A stretch of DNA of 64,000 nucleotides from NCBI GenBank assembly GCA_947375185.1, contig CANCEU010000006.1, positions 1-64,000 on the forward strand, in the 5' to 3' direction. Within the stretch, counting starts at the first letter, position 1. Each line of letters opens with the position of its first letter. A program made the translations under genes and the position numbers. Below are positions 1 through 8,126 of the stretch, in pieces. The stretch comes from Chitinophagaceae bacterium. Lineage in GTDB: Bacteria > Bacteroidota > Bacteroidia > Chitinophagales > Chitinophagaceae. The notes under the pieces are model-generated. The model made no database searches. It was not told where the DNA came from and saw only the letters and a list, made by a program, of their open reading frames with translations.

Positions 1-1
1 A

Positions 2-148
2 ACCATATCAAAGCTAGCCAACAACAATGTAGTCATCAAGCATGTAGGTGAACGAGAGCTTTTAAAGGCTTGCGAAGATGTTAAAAAAAGCATCCTAGAA
101 CAACAAGTGAACCGATATAGCTATGTATTTATAATGGATAAGAAATAA
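2..148 (+). CDS. C-terminal fragment, possible response-regulator receiver domain (5' end outside window)
   Basis: An open frame enters from the left edge and ends at TAA 146-148, giving 48 residues. The stretch VVIKHVGERELLKACEDV resembles the end of a receiver domain: strand 5 with the conserved Lys, then helix 5. About 19 residues follow. The next gene starts 10 bp later in another frame and encodes only a LuxR-type helix-turn-helix, so the two may be parts of a split NarL-like regulator. The match is by eye on a short fragment; it could equally be an unrelated hypothetical protein. Confidence 0.45.
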   Translation, partial: TISKLANNNVVIKHVGERELLKACEDVKKSILEQQVNRYSYVFIMDKK

Positions 149-158
149 AAAGTAATTC

Positions 159-389
159 ATGAAAAAAATAGAGCAACTAAGTAATTTAGAATTAATAGCG
201 TCATTAGCCAATAGAGAAAGACAAATCTTTGATTTTGTAGTAAAAGGGATGCGAACTAAAGAGATTAGTGATACATTAGAAATTAAACCCAATACCGTTT
301 CTACAATTAAGAAAGTGATTTTTAGGAAATTAAATGTGTCAACAAATATTGAGTTGTATAAAATTGCACAAGAATGTAATTTGGTATAA
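159..389 (+). CDS. Stand-alone LuxR-type helix-turn-helix protein
   Basis: This 76-residue protein is little more than a LuxR/GerE DNA-binding domain (about residues 17-75). The pattern runs RERQIFDFVVKG, KEISDTLEI, NTVSTIKKVIFRKLNV and ELYKIAQECNLV, the usual order of the four helices. LuxR regulators normally carry an N-terminal receiver or ligand domain; here there is none, and an in-frame TAA at 153-155 just before the ATG rules out a longer in-frame protein. It lies 10 bp after a possible receiver fragment, so it is either a small single-domain regulator or the detached output half of a response regulator. Its targets cannot be told from the sequence. Confidence 0.8.
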   Translation: MKKIEQLSNLELIASLANRERQIFDFVVKGMRTKEISDTLEIKPNTVSTIKKVIFRKLNVSTNIELYKIAQECNLV

Positions 390-415
390 TTTATCTGTTA
401 AAAGATATAATCATT

Positions 416-2920
416 TTAAAATTGTATTCTAAAACTGCCAAACACTCCAAAATTTTGTACAGGCTGCATTCTTGAAGGAGAAAAATTAACAGGGTATGGT
501 GGAGCTTGTCTCCAAACAAAATCAATTCTAAAGAACTTAAATATATTATCAAATCCTGTACCGTATTCCAAATAAGTATGATCTCTTAAAGATCTAAGTT
601 GATAAGGACCTAGTTCGGTTTTATTGAAAACTTTATTCGCACTATTCATGTTACCCCAAACTCCTTTTATATTCCAAAACTGTCTGATTTTTGTTTTTCT
701 TAAAAGTGGAATTAAATTAATTAATTTCTTCTCAAAATTGTGTTCAAATTGAAATCCTCCATAGGTATCACTATAGTATTCAAAACGATTCATTAAATTA
801 AACCCATTTTTGTTATAAACATAAACTTCATTTCCAGGATGTAGTTCGAGTAACATAAAAGGTAAGCTATCACCAAAAATTTTGCCACCATATACGTTAT
901 AGCTGATTGTTCCAAAATTTGGTACTCTCCATTTTTGATTGATAGAGGCATTGATTTTAGTATAATTATAATTGCTTCCAACTAAGCCATTTACTGCTTG
1001 ACTAATATTTAATTCATATATTGGTTTATTTCCTTTGAATCTAATTTTTCTACGGTTAGTTTCAATTTTTCGTTCACCTGGTGCATACCTGAAACGGTAT
1101 AAAATATTTGCATTTACAATTCTACCATTTGTGAATTGATCTTTATTTGGTAGTGGGGTATAGGGCTCGTATTCAGTTCGGTTTAAAATGATGTTGTTGC
1201 TAAAACCCGATTCCCAATCTTTATTTATACTTAATTTGTATTCTTCGATACCTAAAAATTTTTGAGGGATACCGGGTCTTCTAAAAGTTTGTGAAAAAAT
1301 GTTGTCGGTTGTAATATCTTCTTCGCTAAATTTTACCCTTCCATAGTCAAGGTCATTTAAATAAGAAATTTCTGAGCTCAGTCCTTTAATATTTTTGAAT
1401 TTATATACAATCCCTAAGTTCTCTTTAAATTTTTCATCCTTTATACCATAAGCTAAATATCCATATAATCTCCAATTTTTACTAAACTGTTCAGTGGTTC
1501 CTAAATCAAAGCGAAGCCTTGTTTTTTCAAGTTGATTTCCGCTTATCCATTTATACCATGGGCCTATTTCAATAGGGCCAAATTTACGATGGCCATCAAT
1601 TAAGAATTCAATGTTCCTTGTATATTCTTTAAATAAAGGGATTGACTTTAATGTGTCAATCATATTTAGAATATTTTTTTCGTTTTTATTTAAGTTTTCG
1701 TGTCTGTTACTTTCCCAAAACTGTTTATTCTGTTGTGTTGCTTCGGTTTGATAAACAATTTCATTTGGTTTTTTATTTCCTCCAATTTGCTCGTTCACTT
1801 TAGCTTCATCAAAATTAAATTTTTGGTAGGAGTTGCTCTTTCTGACAATCAAAGTGAGCTTATCTTTAGGGAATGGTGAAAAATCAGCTGTTAATCTATC
1901 TCTAGTAAATATTTGTTTACCATTAGCCATTTTTTCAAATTCCTGATAAAGGTTTAATCTATTGACAAAGTTTACGTCTGCTGATTTTGAAATATTCAAA
2001 GTTATTTTATGAATTGCCCAGGTGTCTGCATCTAACCACGCGTCTCCAATGAATGTATTTTCTCCTTCATTTTTAGGAATAAATAAAAGGTGTAATACTT
2101 TTTGTCCTTTTATATATTGAGTATCAGCGCCTCTAAATTTATAAAAATTGTCTCCAAAATCACTGATAGGGCTAATAAATTCTTTTCCTAAAAGTTTTAT
2201 ATAATTATCGTAGATGTTTATATTTTGATTGATACCACCAATCAATTGCATCATTGGTTCGCTCTTAATACCATGTGACTGAGATGCTTTAATGATTTCT
2301 TTTGTTTTGTCAGGATTTCTAGAATAGTAATAATCAGATAGGGTTTCAGACATCAGGAAAGGAAGAAAAGGTTTTTCATCAGATACACTATCTATATTAT
2401 CAAGTATAAATGAAAAAGGTTTTAAAAATGGAATGTTGCTAAAGCTATTTCTATTTACATTATTTAAGTCTAGTTCTAGCTTATTGTATATTTCACAGTT
2501 ATATTTTGAATAATTATAAGGATTATTTTTCGCTTTATTTTTGACTACAAGTTTCCACCATCTATCGCCTTTATTAAATTTGGATTTTACAGTAACACCT
2601 TCGTTCATGCTTAAATTTTCAAGTGTGAGTTTGAAATTTAATTTTTGAATATCATTAATTGAAAATCTTGAAGCATCGAACCCAACATACCTAACAATAA
2701 TGGAGTCCTTAGGAAATGGTGATTTATTAATGCTAAAATTGCCGATACTGTCACATATAACTCCGGTTTTTGCTATTTTCCACTTTAGAGAAGCGTATGG
2801 AATTGGTTCATGGGTAAATCCATTAATAACAACTCCATTAAATTGAACACTCATTTGAGCATTGGTTGTGCCAATTATTAGCAATAAAAATAAAGAAAAT
2901 AGGAGTTTTCGCAGGATCAT
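416..2920 (-). CDS. Outer-membrane carboxypeptidase-regulatory-like / DUF5686 family protein
   Basis: The 834-residue product starts with a clear signal peptide (MILRKLLFSLFLLLIIGTTNA, then Q). The open frame extends 22 codons further upstream, but that start would bury the signal, so ATG 2918-2920 is preferred. Residues about 25-110 form a carboxypeptidase-regulatory-like Ig domain (FNGVVINGFTHEPIPYASL...GNFSI). The rest matches the DUF5686 type seen widely in Bacteroidota and ends in an aromatic residue (FRIQF), as outer-membrane barrels do. The exact function of the family is not established. It converges on the HTH gene at 389 and has no operon partner here. Confidence 0.8.
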   Translation of the reverse strand: MILRKLLFSLFLLLIIGTTNAQMSVQFNGVVINGFTHEPIPYASLKWKIAKTGVICDSIGNFSINKSPFPKDSIIVRYVGFDASRFSINDIQKLNFKLTLENLSMNEGVTVKSKFNKGDRWWKLVVKNKAKNNPYNYSKYNCEIYNKLELDLNNVNRNSFSNIPFLKPFSFILDNIDSVSDEKPFLPFLMSETLSDYYYSRNPDKTKEIIKASQSHGIKSEPMMQLIGGINQNINIYDNYIKLLGKEFISPISDFGDNFYKFRGADTQYIKGQKVLHLLFIPKNEGENTFIGDAWLDADTWAIHKITLNISKSADVNFVNRLNLYQEFEKMANGKQIFTRDRLTADFSPFPKDKLTLIVRKSNSYQKFNFDEAKVNEQIGGNKKPNEIVYQTEATQQNKQFWESNRHENLNKNEKNILNMIDTLKSIPLFKEYTRNIEFLIDGHRKFGPIEIGPWYKWISGNQLEKTRLRFDLGTTEQFSKNWRLYGYLAYGIKDEKFKENLGIVYKFKNIKGLSSEISYLNDLDYGRVKFSEEDITTDNIFSQTFRRPGIPQKFLGIEEYKLSINKDWESGFSNNIILNRTEYEPYTPLPNKDQFTNGRIVNANILYRFRYAPGERKIETNRRKIRFKGNKPIYELNISQAVNGLVGSNYNYTKINASINQKWRVPNFGTISYNVYGGKIFGDSLPFMLLELHPGNEVYVYNKNGFNLMNRFEYYSDTYGGFQFEHNFEKKLINLIPLLRKTKIRQFWNIKGVWGNMNSANKVFNKTELGPYQLRSLRDHTYLEYGTGFDNIFKFFRIDFVWRQAPPYPVNFSPSRMQPVQNFGVFGSFRIQF

Positions 2921-3248
2921 AGGATATAAAAATACGTAAGAATATAGATTCGATTGGCAAACTTTCCTACAATATTTCATTAACATAATCTAAACATAAA
3001 TGTCCAATTTTGTTTAAGCATAAATCTAAATTTGAATCATTGTTTAAACTTTAATTTGTAAATTTTTCGAAATTTAGTATGTGTCCAATAATAGTTTACA
3101 AAAAATGGAAAACCATCTATAGTAGTAGGTACTCCTGGTGGAACTACTATCCCAACATCGGTATATCAAGCTTTTATTCGCTTCGCTCATTTTATTGATT
3201 CTTATTCGTGCTCAATCAAGCAAGCTTTCGACACAGTCTCAAAACAAA
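2921..3248. other. Non-coding gap with one hairpin
   Basis: This gap of more than 300 bp holds no credible gene. An 8-bp inverted repeat (ATAGTAGT 3119-3126, ACTACTAT 3143-3150) with a 16-nt loop is the only obvious structure. The stretch from about 3127 to the tRNA can be read as a continuous frame, but that frame runs antisense through the tRNA and its terminator, so I do not call it a gene. No TAnnTTTG promoter for the DUF5686 gene was found here. Confidence 0.5.
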
Positions 3249-3274
3249 AAAGCCCACACTTTCGTGTGGGCTTT
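3241..3274 (-). terminator. Rho-independent terminator of tRNA-Arg
   Basis: An 11-bp perfect stem (3249-3259 with 3264-3274, core GCCCACAC/GTGTGGGC) has a 4-nt loop. On the minus strand it is followed by a T-rich run (3250-3241). It begins two bases after the tRNA 3' end. Confidence 0.9.
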
Positions 3275-3275
3275 G

Positions 3276-3349
3276 TGACCGCGTTAGGATTCAAACCTAA
3301 AACCCCCTCATCCGTAGTGAGGTACTCTATTCAGTTGAGCTACGCAGCC
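3276..3349 (-). tRNA. tRNA-Arg(ACG)
   Basis: A full cloverleaf can be drawn: acceptor stem GGCTGCG with CGCGGTC, D stem GCTC/GAGT, anticodon stem CCTCA/TGAGG around loop CTACGGA, and T stem TTAGG/CCTAA. The anticodon is ACG (plus-strand 3313-3315), so A34 must be edited to inosine by TadA to read CGU, CGC and CGA. The 3' CCA is not encoded (discriminator A at 3276, then CA). Confidence 0.95.
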
Positions 3350-3451
3350 ATTCCGTTTCCTAGCTAGGCTAGAAAGGGGTGCAAATATACCTCAAATTCC
3401 TATTCTTCCAAAGGATTTTTAGTTATTTATTGTCAAATTAATCGCTTTATA

Positions 3452-5350
3452 CTAGTAATGCCACCTAACAAAGGCCTCAATTGCTGCATATTTAGTCAAT
3501 CCTAGGCGGGCATATAAATCGGCTGTATTGGCATTTCTAATTTCTGCTCTTTGCCAAAACTCCCTAGCATCAGAACCCTGGAAGGGAACGCTGTCTTTTT
3601 GAGACTGATGAATGAATATGCCAAAGCGCTTTTTCATTACTTGGTCAGGACTCATAGGTACGGCCATTTCTATTTCTGAAATATCCCATTCCTGCCATGC
3701 TCCCTTATACAACCACACCCAACAATCTTTAACCCATTCATCTCCTGCAGCTTTTAAACGACGCATACTTTCAAATATAACTTCTAAACAAACTTTGTGG
3801 GTACCATGCGGATCAGCTAAATCACCAGCACAATAAATTTGATGTGGTTTTATTTTTCTAAGTAATTCCATAGTGATAGTAACATCTTCTTCACCCATTG
3901 GTTTTTTATCAATGGCTCCAGTTTCATAAAAAGGCAAATTCAAAAAATGATAATTGTCTTCGGCAATGCCAACATATCTGCAAGTTGCTTTTGCTTCACA
4001 TCTTCGTATCAATCCTTTAATAGCTCTAATTTCTGAAGTATCTAAATCACCGGCTTTTTTTCCACCTAAAAATGATCGGGCTTCAGTTAATATTTCATTG
4101 CTCTTTTTATTATCAATACCAAACATATCTTCAAATCCAACTGCAAAATCTAAAAAGCGTGTTACAAATTCATCAGTTACTGCAATATTTCCACTTGTTT
4201 GGTAACCAACATGTACTTCATGCCCTTGATCATGCAAACGCATAAAAGTTCCACCCATACTAATAATATCATCATCCGGGTGAGGGGAGAATATCATTAC
4301 TCTTTTTGGATGTGGAGTACTTCGTTCAGGATGCGCAGGAATGACAGCATTTGGCTTTCCCCCAGGCCATCCAGTTATCGAATCACGCAACATATAAAAC
4401 ACTTGTAAATTAATATCGTAAACGGATTCTTTTAGTACTAATAAATCAGACAAACTATTTTCTTTATAATCATCAGCAGTTAAACTTAGAACTGTTTTGT
4501 CCAATTTTAATGCCAATTCAATGACTGCTTTTTTAATCATTTGTGGAGTCCAATCATTGGCGCCAGTTAACCATGGTGCTTTATTACGCGTTAATTCAGC
4601 AGCAGCATATTCATCAATAATAAAGGTGCAATCATCGTGATTTTGTAAAACGCTTGCTGGAATTTGTTCTGTAACATCACCTTCAACGGCCTTTGCTACA
4701 ATGTCTGCTTTATTACCCCATGCTAATAAAACAATTTTTTTTGCCTTCATGATACTACTAATGCCCACTGTGATTGCTGTTCTTGGCACTTTATTCATAT
4801 CATGCCATTCGTATAAATTGGCAATTCTAGTTTGATTGTCCAAATGAATTACTCTTGTTTTGGAATGGAAGCTTGAACCTGGTTCATTAAATCCAATATG
4901 TCCATTTTTGCCAATACCTAAAATTTGCAAATCAATACCACCAATTTTTTCAATGGTTTGTTCATAAGCTAAACAGCTTTCTTTTAATTCCTCTTTATTC
5001 CATTCAGAATTTGGAAGATTTATATTTTTTGGATCAATATCAACATGGTCAAATAAATGACGATGCATGAAACTCCAATAACTTTGATAAGCATTCCTTG
5101 GAATAGGATAGTACTCGTCTAAATTAATTGTGATTACGTTTTTAAAACTTAAACCTTCCTCTTTATGCAAGCGAACTAATTCCTTATACAATAAAATAGG
5201 AGTAGCACCTGTTGCCATACCTAAAACGCATGGTAGGTTTTGAGCTTGTTTTTCTTTTATTAACTTTGCAATTTGAGCAGCAAGTGCATTAGAACCCTCT
5301 GTTGGATTCTTGTAAATTTTTACGGGTACTTTTTCAAATGATTCTAGCAT
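3452..5350 (-). CDS. nagB: Glucosamine-6-phosphate deaminase fused to a PIG-L type deacetylase
   Basis: The 632-residue protein has two parts. Residues 15-265 are a NagB domain (GMATGATP at 44-51, LDEYY with Asp78, GHIGFNEPGSS with His151). It converts glucosamine-6-phosphate to fructose-6-phosphate and ammonia. Residues 348-560 are a PIG-L/LmbE domain with intact zinc motifs HPDDD (357-361) and DPHGTH (513-518), pointing to N-acetyl-sugar deacetylation. This fusion is known in Bacteroidota. The position equal to E. coli NagB Asp141 (GNDGH) is Asn149 here (GKNGH). A pyk terminator separates it from the glycolysis operon upstream. The physiological substrate of the second domain is not proven. 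Confidence 0.88.
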   Translation of the reverse strand: MLESFEKVPVKIYKNPTEGSNALAAQIAKLIKEKQAQNLPCVLGMATGATPILLYKELVRLHKEEGLSFKNVITINLDEYYPIPRNAYQSYWSFMHRHLFDHVDIDPKNINLPNSEWNKEELKESCLAYEQTIEKIGGIDLQILGIGKNGHIGFNEPGSSFHSKTRVIHLDNQTRIANLYEWHDMNKVPRTAITVGISSIMKAKKIVLLAWGNKADIVAKAVEGDVTEQIPASVLQNHDDCTFIIDEYAAAELTRNKAPWLTGANDWTPQMIKKAVIELALKLDKTVLSLTADDYKENSLSDLLVLKESVYDINLQVFYMLRDSITGWPGGKPNAVIPAHPERSTPHPKRVMIFSPHPDDDIISMGGTFMRLHDQGHEVHVGYQTSGNIAVTDEFVTRFLDFAVGFEDMFGIDNKKSNEILTEARSFLGGKKAGDLDTSEIRAIKGLIRRCEAKATCRYVGIAEDNYHFLNLPFYETGAIDKKPMGEEDVTITMELLRKIKPHQIYCAGDLADPHGTHKVCLEVIFESMRRLKAAGDEWVKDCWVWLYKGAWQEWDISEIEMAVPMSPDQVMKKRFGIFIHQSQKDSVPFQGSDAREFWQRAEIRNANTADLYARLGLTKYAAIEAFVRWHY

Positions 5351-5380
5351 GGCAATCGTGTAATTATTACATTATAAATA

Positions 5381-5413
5381 TACAAAAAAACGCTCCAGAT
5401 AATTGGAGCGTTT
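5381..5413 (-). terminator. Terminator of the pfkA-pyk operon
   Basis: A 10-bp perfect stem (5388-5397 with 5404-5413, core CGCTCCA/TGGAGCG) has a 7-nt loop and is followed on the minus strand by a T-run. It lies 6 bp after the pyk stop and before nagB. Confidence 0.9.
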
Positions 5414-5419
5414 TAGAGT

Positions 5420-6871
5420 TTAATCGACTTTGTTGATTTTAATCATGTTGGTAGGTAAGTGCAATTTAACCGGTGTACTTCCTGTATTTACCACAATGTC
5501 ATCTTTCTTAAGAAAATTATTTTCTTTTAAAATTTGAATTTGATCCGTGATAATTTTATCCAAACTTTCTTCTTTATCATAATAAAAAGCTTTCACTCCC
5601 CAGCTTAAACTTAATTGATTCACCAAGCTCTTTTCTTTTGTAAAAATAAATAGAGGTGCTTTTGGACGGAAACTACTTAACATAAATGCGGTATATCCAC
5701 TTTGTGTCATACCAACCAATCCTTGTGCATCTGCATCTTCGGCTAATTTACATGCATTATAACATAAAGCATCACTAATAAATGAAGGAGAATGTGGTTG
5801 AGGTTTTAAATCCTCAGAGCGGTTATAGTTATATCCATATTGCTCCACTTCAGATATAATTTTACGCATAGTTTCAATAACCAATACTGGGAATTGACCA
5901 GTTGCTGTTTCGCCACTTAACATTACGGCATCAGCACCTTCAATTACTGCATTCGCAACGTCGGTGATTTCAGAACGGTTTGGCTTAACTCGATCAATCA
6001 TAGACTCCATCATTTGCGTAGCTACAATTACTGGTTTAGCTCTATGTAAACATTTTTTAATAATCTCTTTTTGAATCAAAGGAATTTTTTCTACAGGTAA
6101 TTCAACACCTAAATCACCTCTTGCTACCATTATACCATCACTCGCAACAATAATATCACGTAGGTTTACAATGGCTTCTGGCATTTCAATTTTTGCAATG
6201 ATTTTAGATTTGCTTTTATGTTTGTTTAAGATTTCTCTTAACATTTCAATATCAGCAACTCTTTTTACAAAACTTAATGCAACCCAGTCTAATTCTTCTT
6301 TAATGATAAAGTCGGCATCAATTAAATCTTTTTCAGTCAAAGCAGGTAATGAAATTTTAGTATCAGGTAAGTTTAATCCTTTTTTAGAAGAAATAATACC
6401 ACCTAAGCTAACAACTACTTTCACATCATTGTTTGCCTCAACACTTTTGACTTTCACTTCAATTTTACCATCATCAATCATAATTGTATTGCCTACAACA
6501 ACATCACCTGCTAGGTTAGGGTAGGATACATATATTTTTTCCATAGTACCAATGCACTTTTCATTTGTCAATGTAAGTACATCGCCCACTTTTACTTCTA
6601 ATCTATTATTTTCAATTTCGCCAACGCGTAATTTTGGTCCTTGAAGATCTCCTAAAATAGCAATTGATAATCCAAGCTCTTTATTGATTCCACGAATATT
6701 GTCAATAATTTTTTTCTTATCCTCATGACTGCCATGAGAAAAGTTTAAACGAAATACATTTACGCCTGCAATGACTAATGCTTTTAATTGATCATAAGTT
6801 TCACATGCTGGACCAACTGTAGCAACAATTTTTGTCTTGTGATGTATTTGCTTTAAATTTTGTTCGCTCAT
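5420..6871 (-). CDS. pyk: Pyruvate kinase
   Basis: The 483-residue enzyme makes pyruvate and ATP from phosphoenolpyruvate and ADP in the cytoplasm. The N-terminus carries KIVATVGPAC and FRLNFSHGSHE. The catalytic and metal region is ALSFVKRVADI followed by KIEMPEAIVNL and ARGDLGVELP, and the ADP/K+ site is VIVATQMMESM. Length and order of the barrel, B and C domains are normal. It lies 41 bp after pfkA on the same strand with no terminator between, so the two committed glycolytic steps are probably co-transcribed. The C-terminus is complete. Confidence 0.97.
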   Translation of the reverse strand: MSEQNLKQIHHKTKIVATVGPACETYDQLKALVIAGVNVFRLNFSHGSHEDKKKIIDNIRGINKELGLSIAILGDLQGPKLRVGEIENNRLEVKVGDVLTLTNEKCIGTMEKIYVSYPNLAGDVVVGNTIMIDDGKIEVKVKSVEANNDVKVVVSLGGIISSKKGLNLPDTKISLPALTEKDLIDADFIIKEELDWVALSFVKRVADIEMLREILNKHKSKSKIIAKIEMPEAIVNLRDIIVASDGIMVARGDLGVELPVEKIPLIQKEIIKKCLHRAKPVIVATQMMESMIDRVKPNRSEITDVANAVIEGADAVMLSGETATGQFPVLVIETMRKIISEVEQYGYNYNRSEDLKPQPHSPSFISDALCYNACKLAEDADAQGLVGMTQSGYTAFMLSSFRPKAPLFIFTKEKSLVNQLSLSWGVKAFYYDKEESLDKIITDQIQILKENNFLKKDDIVVNTGSTPVKLHLPTNMIKINKVD

Positions 6872-6912
6872 TTTATTATTGGGGTTATTTTTAATTATTT
6901 TTTTTGCTAAAA

Positions 6913-7899
6913 TTAGCTAGCTAAGATTTTTACAATCTTTAACCATTCATCTGAAATTTTTTGTTTCGCTTTTACTGCATTATCTAAAGGAGTATATTTC
7001 ATTTTATTATCTTCAATTCCTACCATTACATTATGCGTACCATTCAATAAGCATTCTACAGCATGGTAGCCCATTCGGCTTGCAATTAAACGATCCAAAC
7101 AGCTAGGTGCACCACCTCTTTGAATATGACCTAAAATACAAACACGAATATCTGCATTTGGCAATCTTTGTTTTAAGAAATCGCCCACTTGATTACCACC
7201 ACCAAATTCATCACCTTCGGCAACAACAATTAAATTCACTAATTTTTTTCTTTTCTCTTTTTCGGTTAAAGAGCTTACTAATGCCTCCATATCCGTTTTG
7301 GATTCTGGAATTAAAATATTTTCTGCACCAGTAGCAATGCCACTATGCAAAGCAATATATCCTGCATCGCGTCCCATTACCTCAACAACAAATAAACGAT
7401 CATGTGCATCAGCGGTATCTCTAATTTTATCAATTGCCTCAACAGCGGTATTAACTGCTGTATCAAATCCAATCGTAAAGTCACTTCCTGCTATGTCCTT
7501 ATCAATCGTTCCAGGTAAACCTATACATGGAATATCAAATTCATTACTAAATTTTTGCGCCCCTTTAAAACTACCATCACCACCTATGACAACGATCCCG
7601 TCAATTCCTCTTTTTTTAAGATTGTTATACGCAATTTGACGTCCCTCGGGAGTGAAGAAATCTTTGCTTCTTGCAGTTTTTAATATTGTTCCACCACGTT
7701 GAATAATATTGGCTACGGATTTTGAATCCATTTCGAATATATCATCTTCAATCATTCCATTATATCCTCTTGTAACACCAAATACATCTAATCCATGATA
7801 AATTCCAGTTCTAACCACTGCTCTCACAGCTGCATTCATGCCAGGAGCATCTCCTCCCGATGTTAAAACGGCGATTTTGTTTACTTTTTTGTTTGACAT
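6913..7899 (-). CDS. pfkA: ATP-dependent 6-phosphofructokinase
   Basis: The 328-residue enzyme phosphorylates fructose-6-phosphate to fructose-1,6-bisphosphate. Seen are LTSGGDAPGMN (12-22), the ATP-type GGDGS (106-110, where Gly rather than Asp points to ATP and not pyrophosphate), the active-site TIDKD with catalytic Asp133, and MGRDAGYIA. E. coli has Asn in the place of Lys134. Its length matches short bacterial PfkA. It is the first gene of a pfkA-pyk unit and has a well-formed promoter upstream (7972-8001), giving a leader of about 65 nt. Confidence 0.96.
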   Translation of the reverse strand: MSNKKVNKIAVLTSGGDAPGMNAAVRAVVRTGIYHGLDVFGVTRGYNGMIEDDIFEMDSKSVANIIQRGGTILKTARSKDFFTPEGRQIAYNNLKKRGIDGIVVIGGDGSFKGAQKFSNEFDIPCIGLPGTIDKDIAGSDFTIGFDTAVNTAVEAIDKIRDTADAHDRLFVVEVMGRDAGYIALHSGIATGAENILIPESKTDMEALVSSLTEKEKRKKLVNLIVVAEGDEFGGGNQVGDFLKQRLPNADIRVCILGHIQRGGAPSCLDRLIASRMGYHAVECLLNGTHNVMVGIEDNKMKYTPLDNAVKAKQKISDEWLKIVKILAS

Positions 7900-7971
7900 A
7901 CTTTAATCAATTATACTTTAATGTATTGATTTACAATGGAAAACCAACTTACTCACGTCAAGATGGAGCCC

Positions 7972-8001
7972 CAAATTTAAACAATTGAAACCAATAATCA
8001 A
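7972..8001 (-). promoter_or_regulatory. Bacteroidota-type promoter of pfkA-pyk
   Basis: On the minus strand TTG (8001-7999) lies 19 nt before TAAATTTG (7979-7972), a full match to the TTG-N19-21-TAnnTTTG pattern. Transcription should begin near 7966. Confidence 0.7.
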
Positions 8002-8126
8002 CGATATCGATATAGATGTGGGTATTTTTCTCATAAAATCCAATCAATCGTTAGTTTTTTGGCACCCTTCATCCAAATTTGATTTATTTCACCGCATTTA
8101 TCTTTAAATTCATTCAAATTTTTAAT

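Noticed and set aside
3127-3360. Continuous plus-strand frame leading into tRNA-Arg
   Set aside because: It has no start or family similarity and runs antisense through the tRNA and terminator hairpin.
6171-6524. 117-codon frame antisense to pyk
   Set aside because: Shadow of pyruvate kinase with no promoter or recognisable domain.
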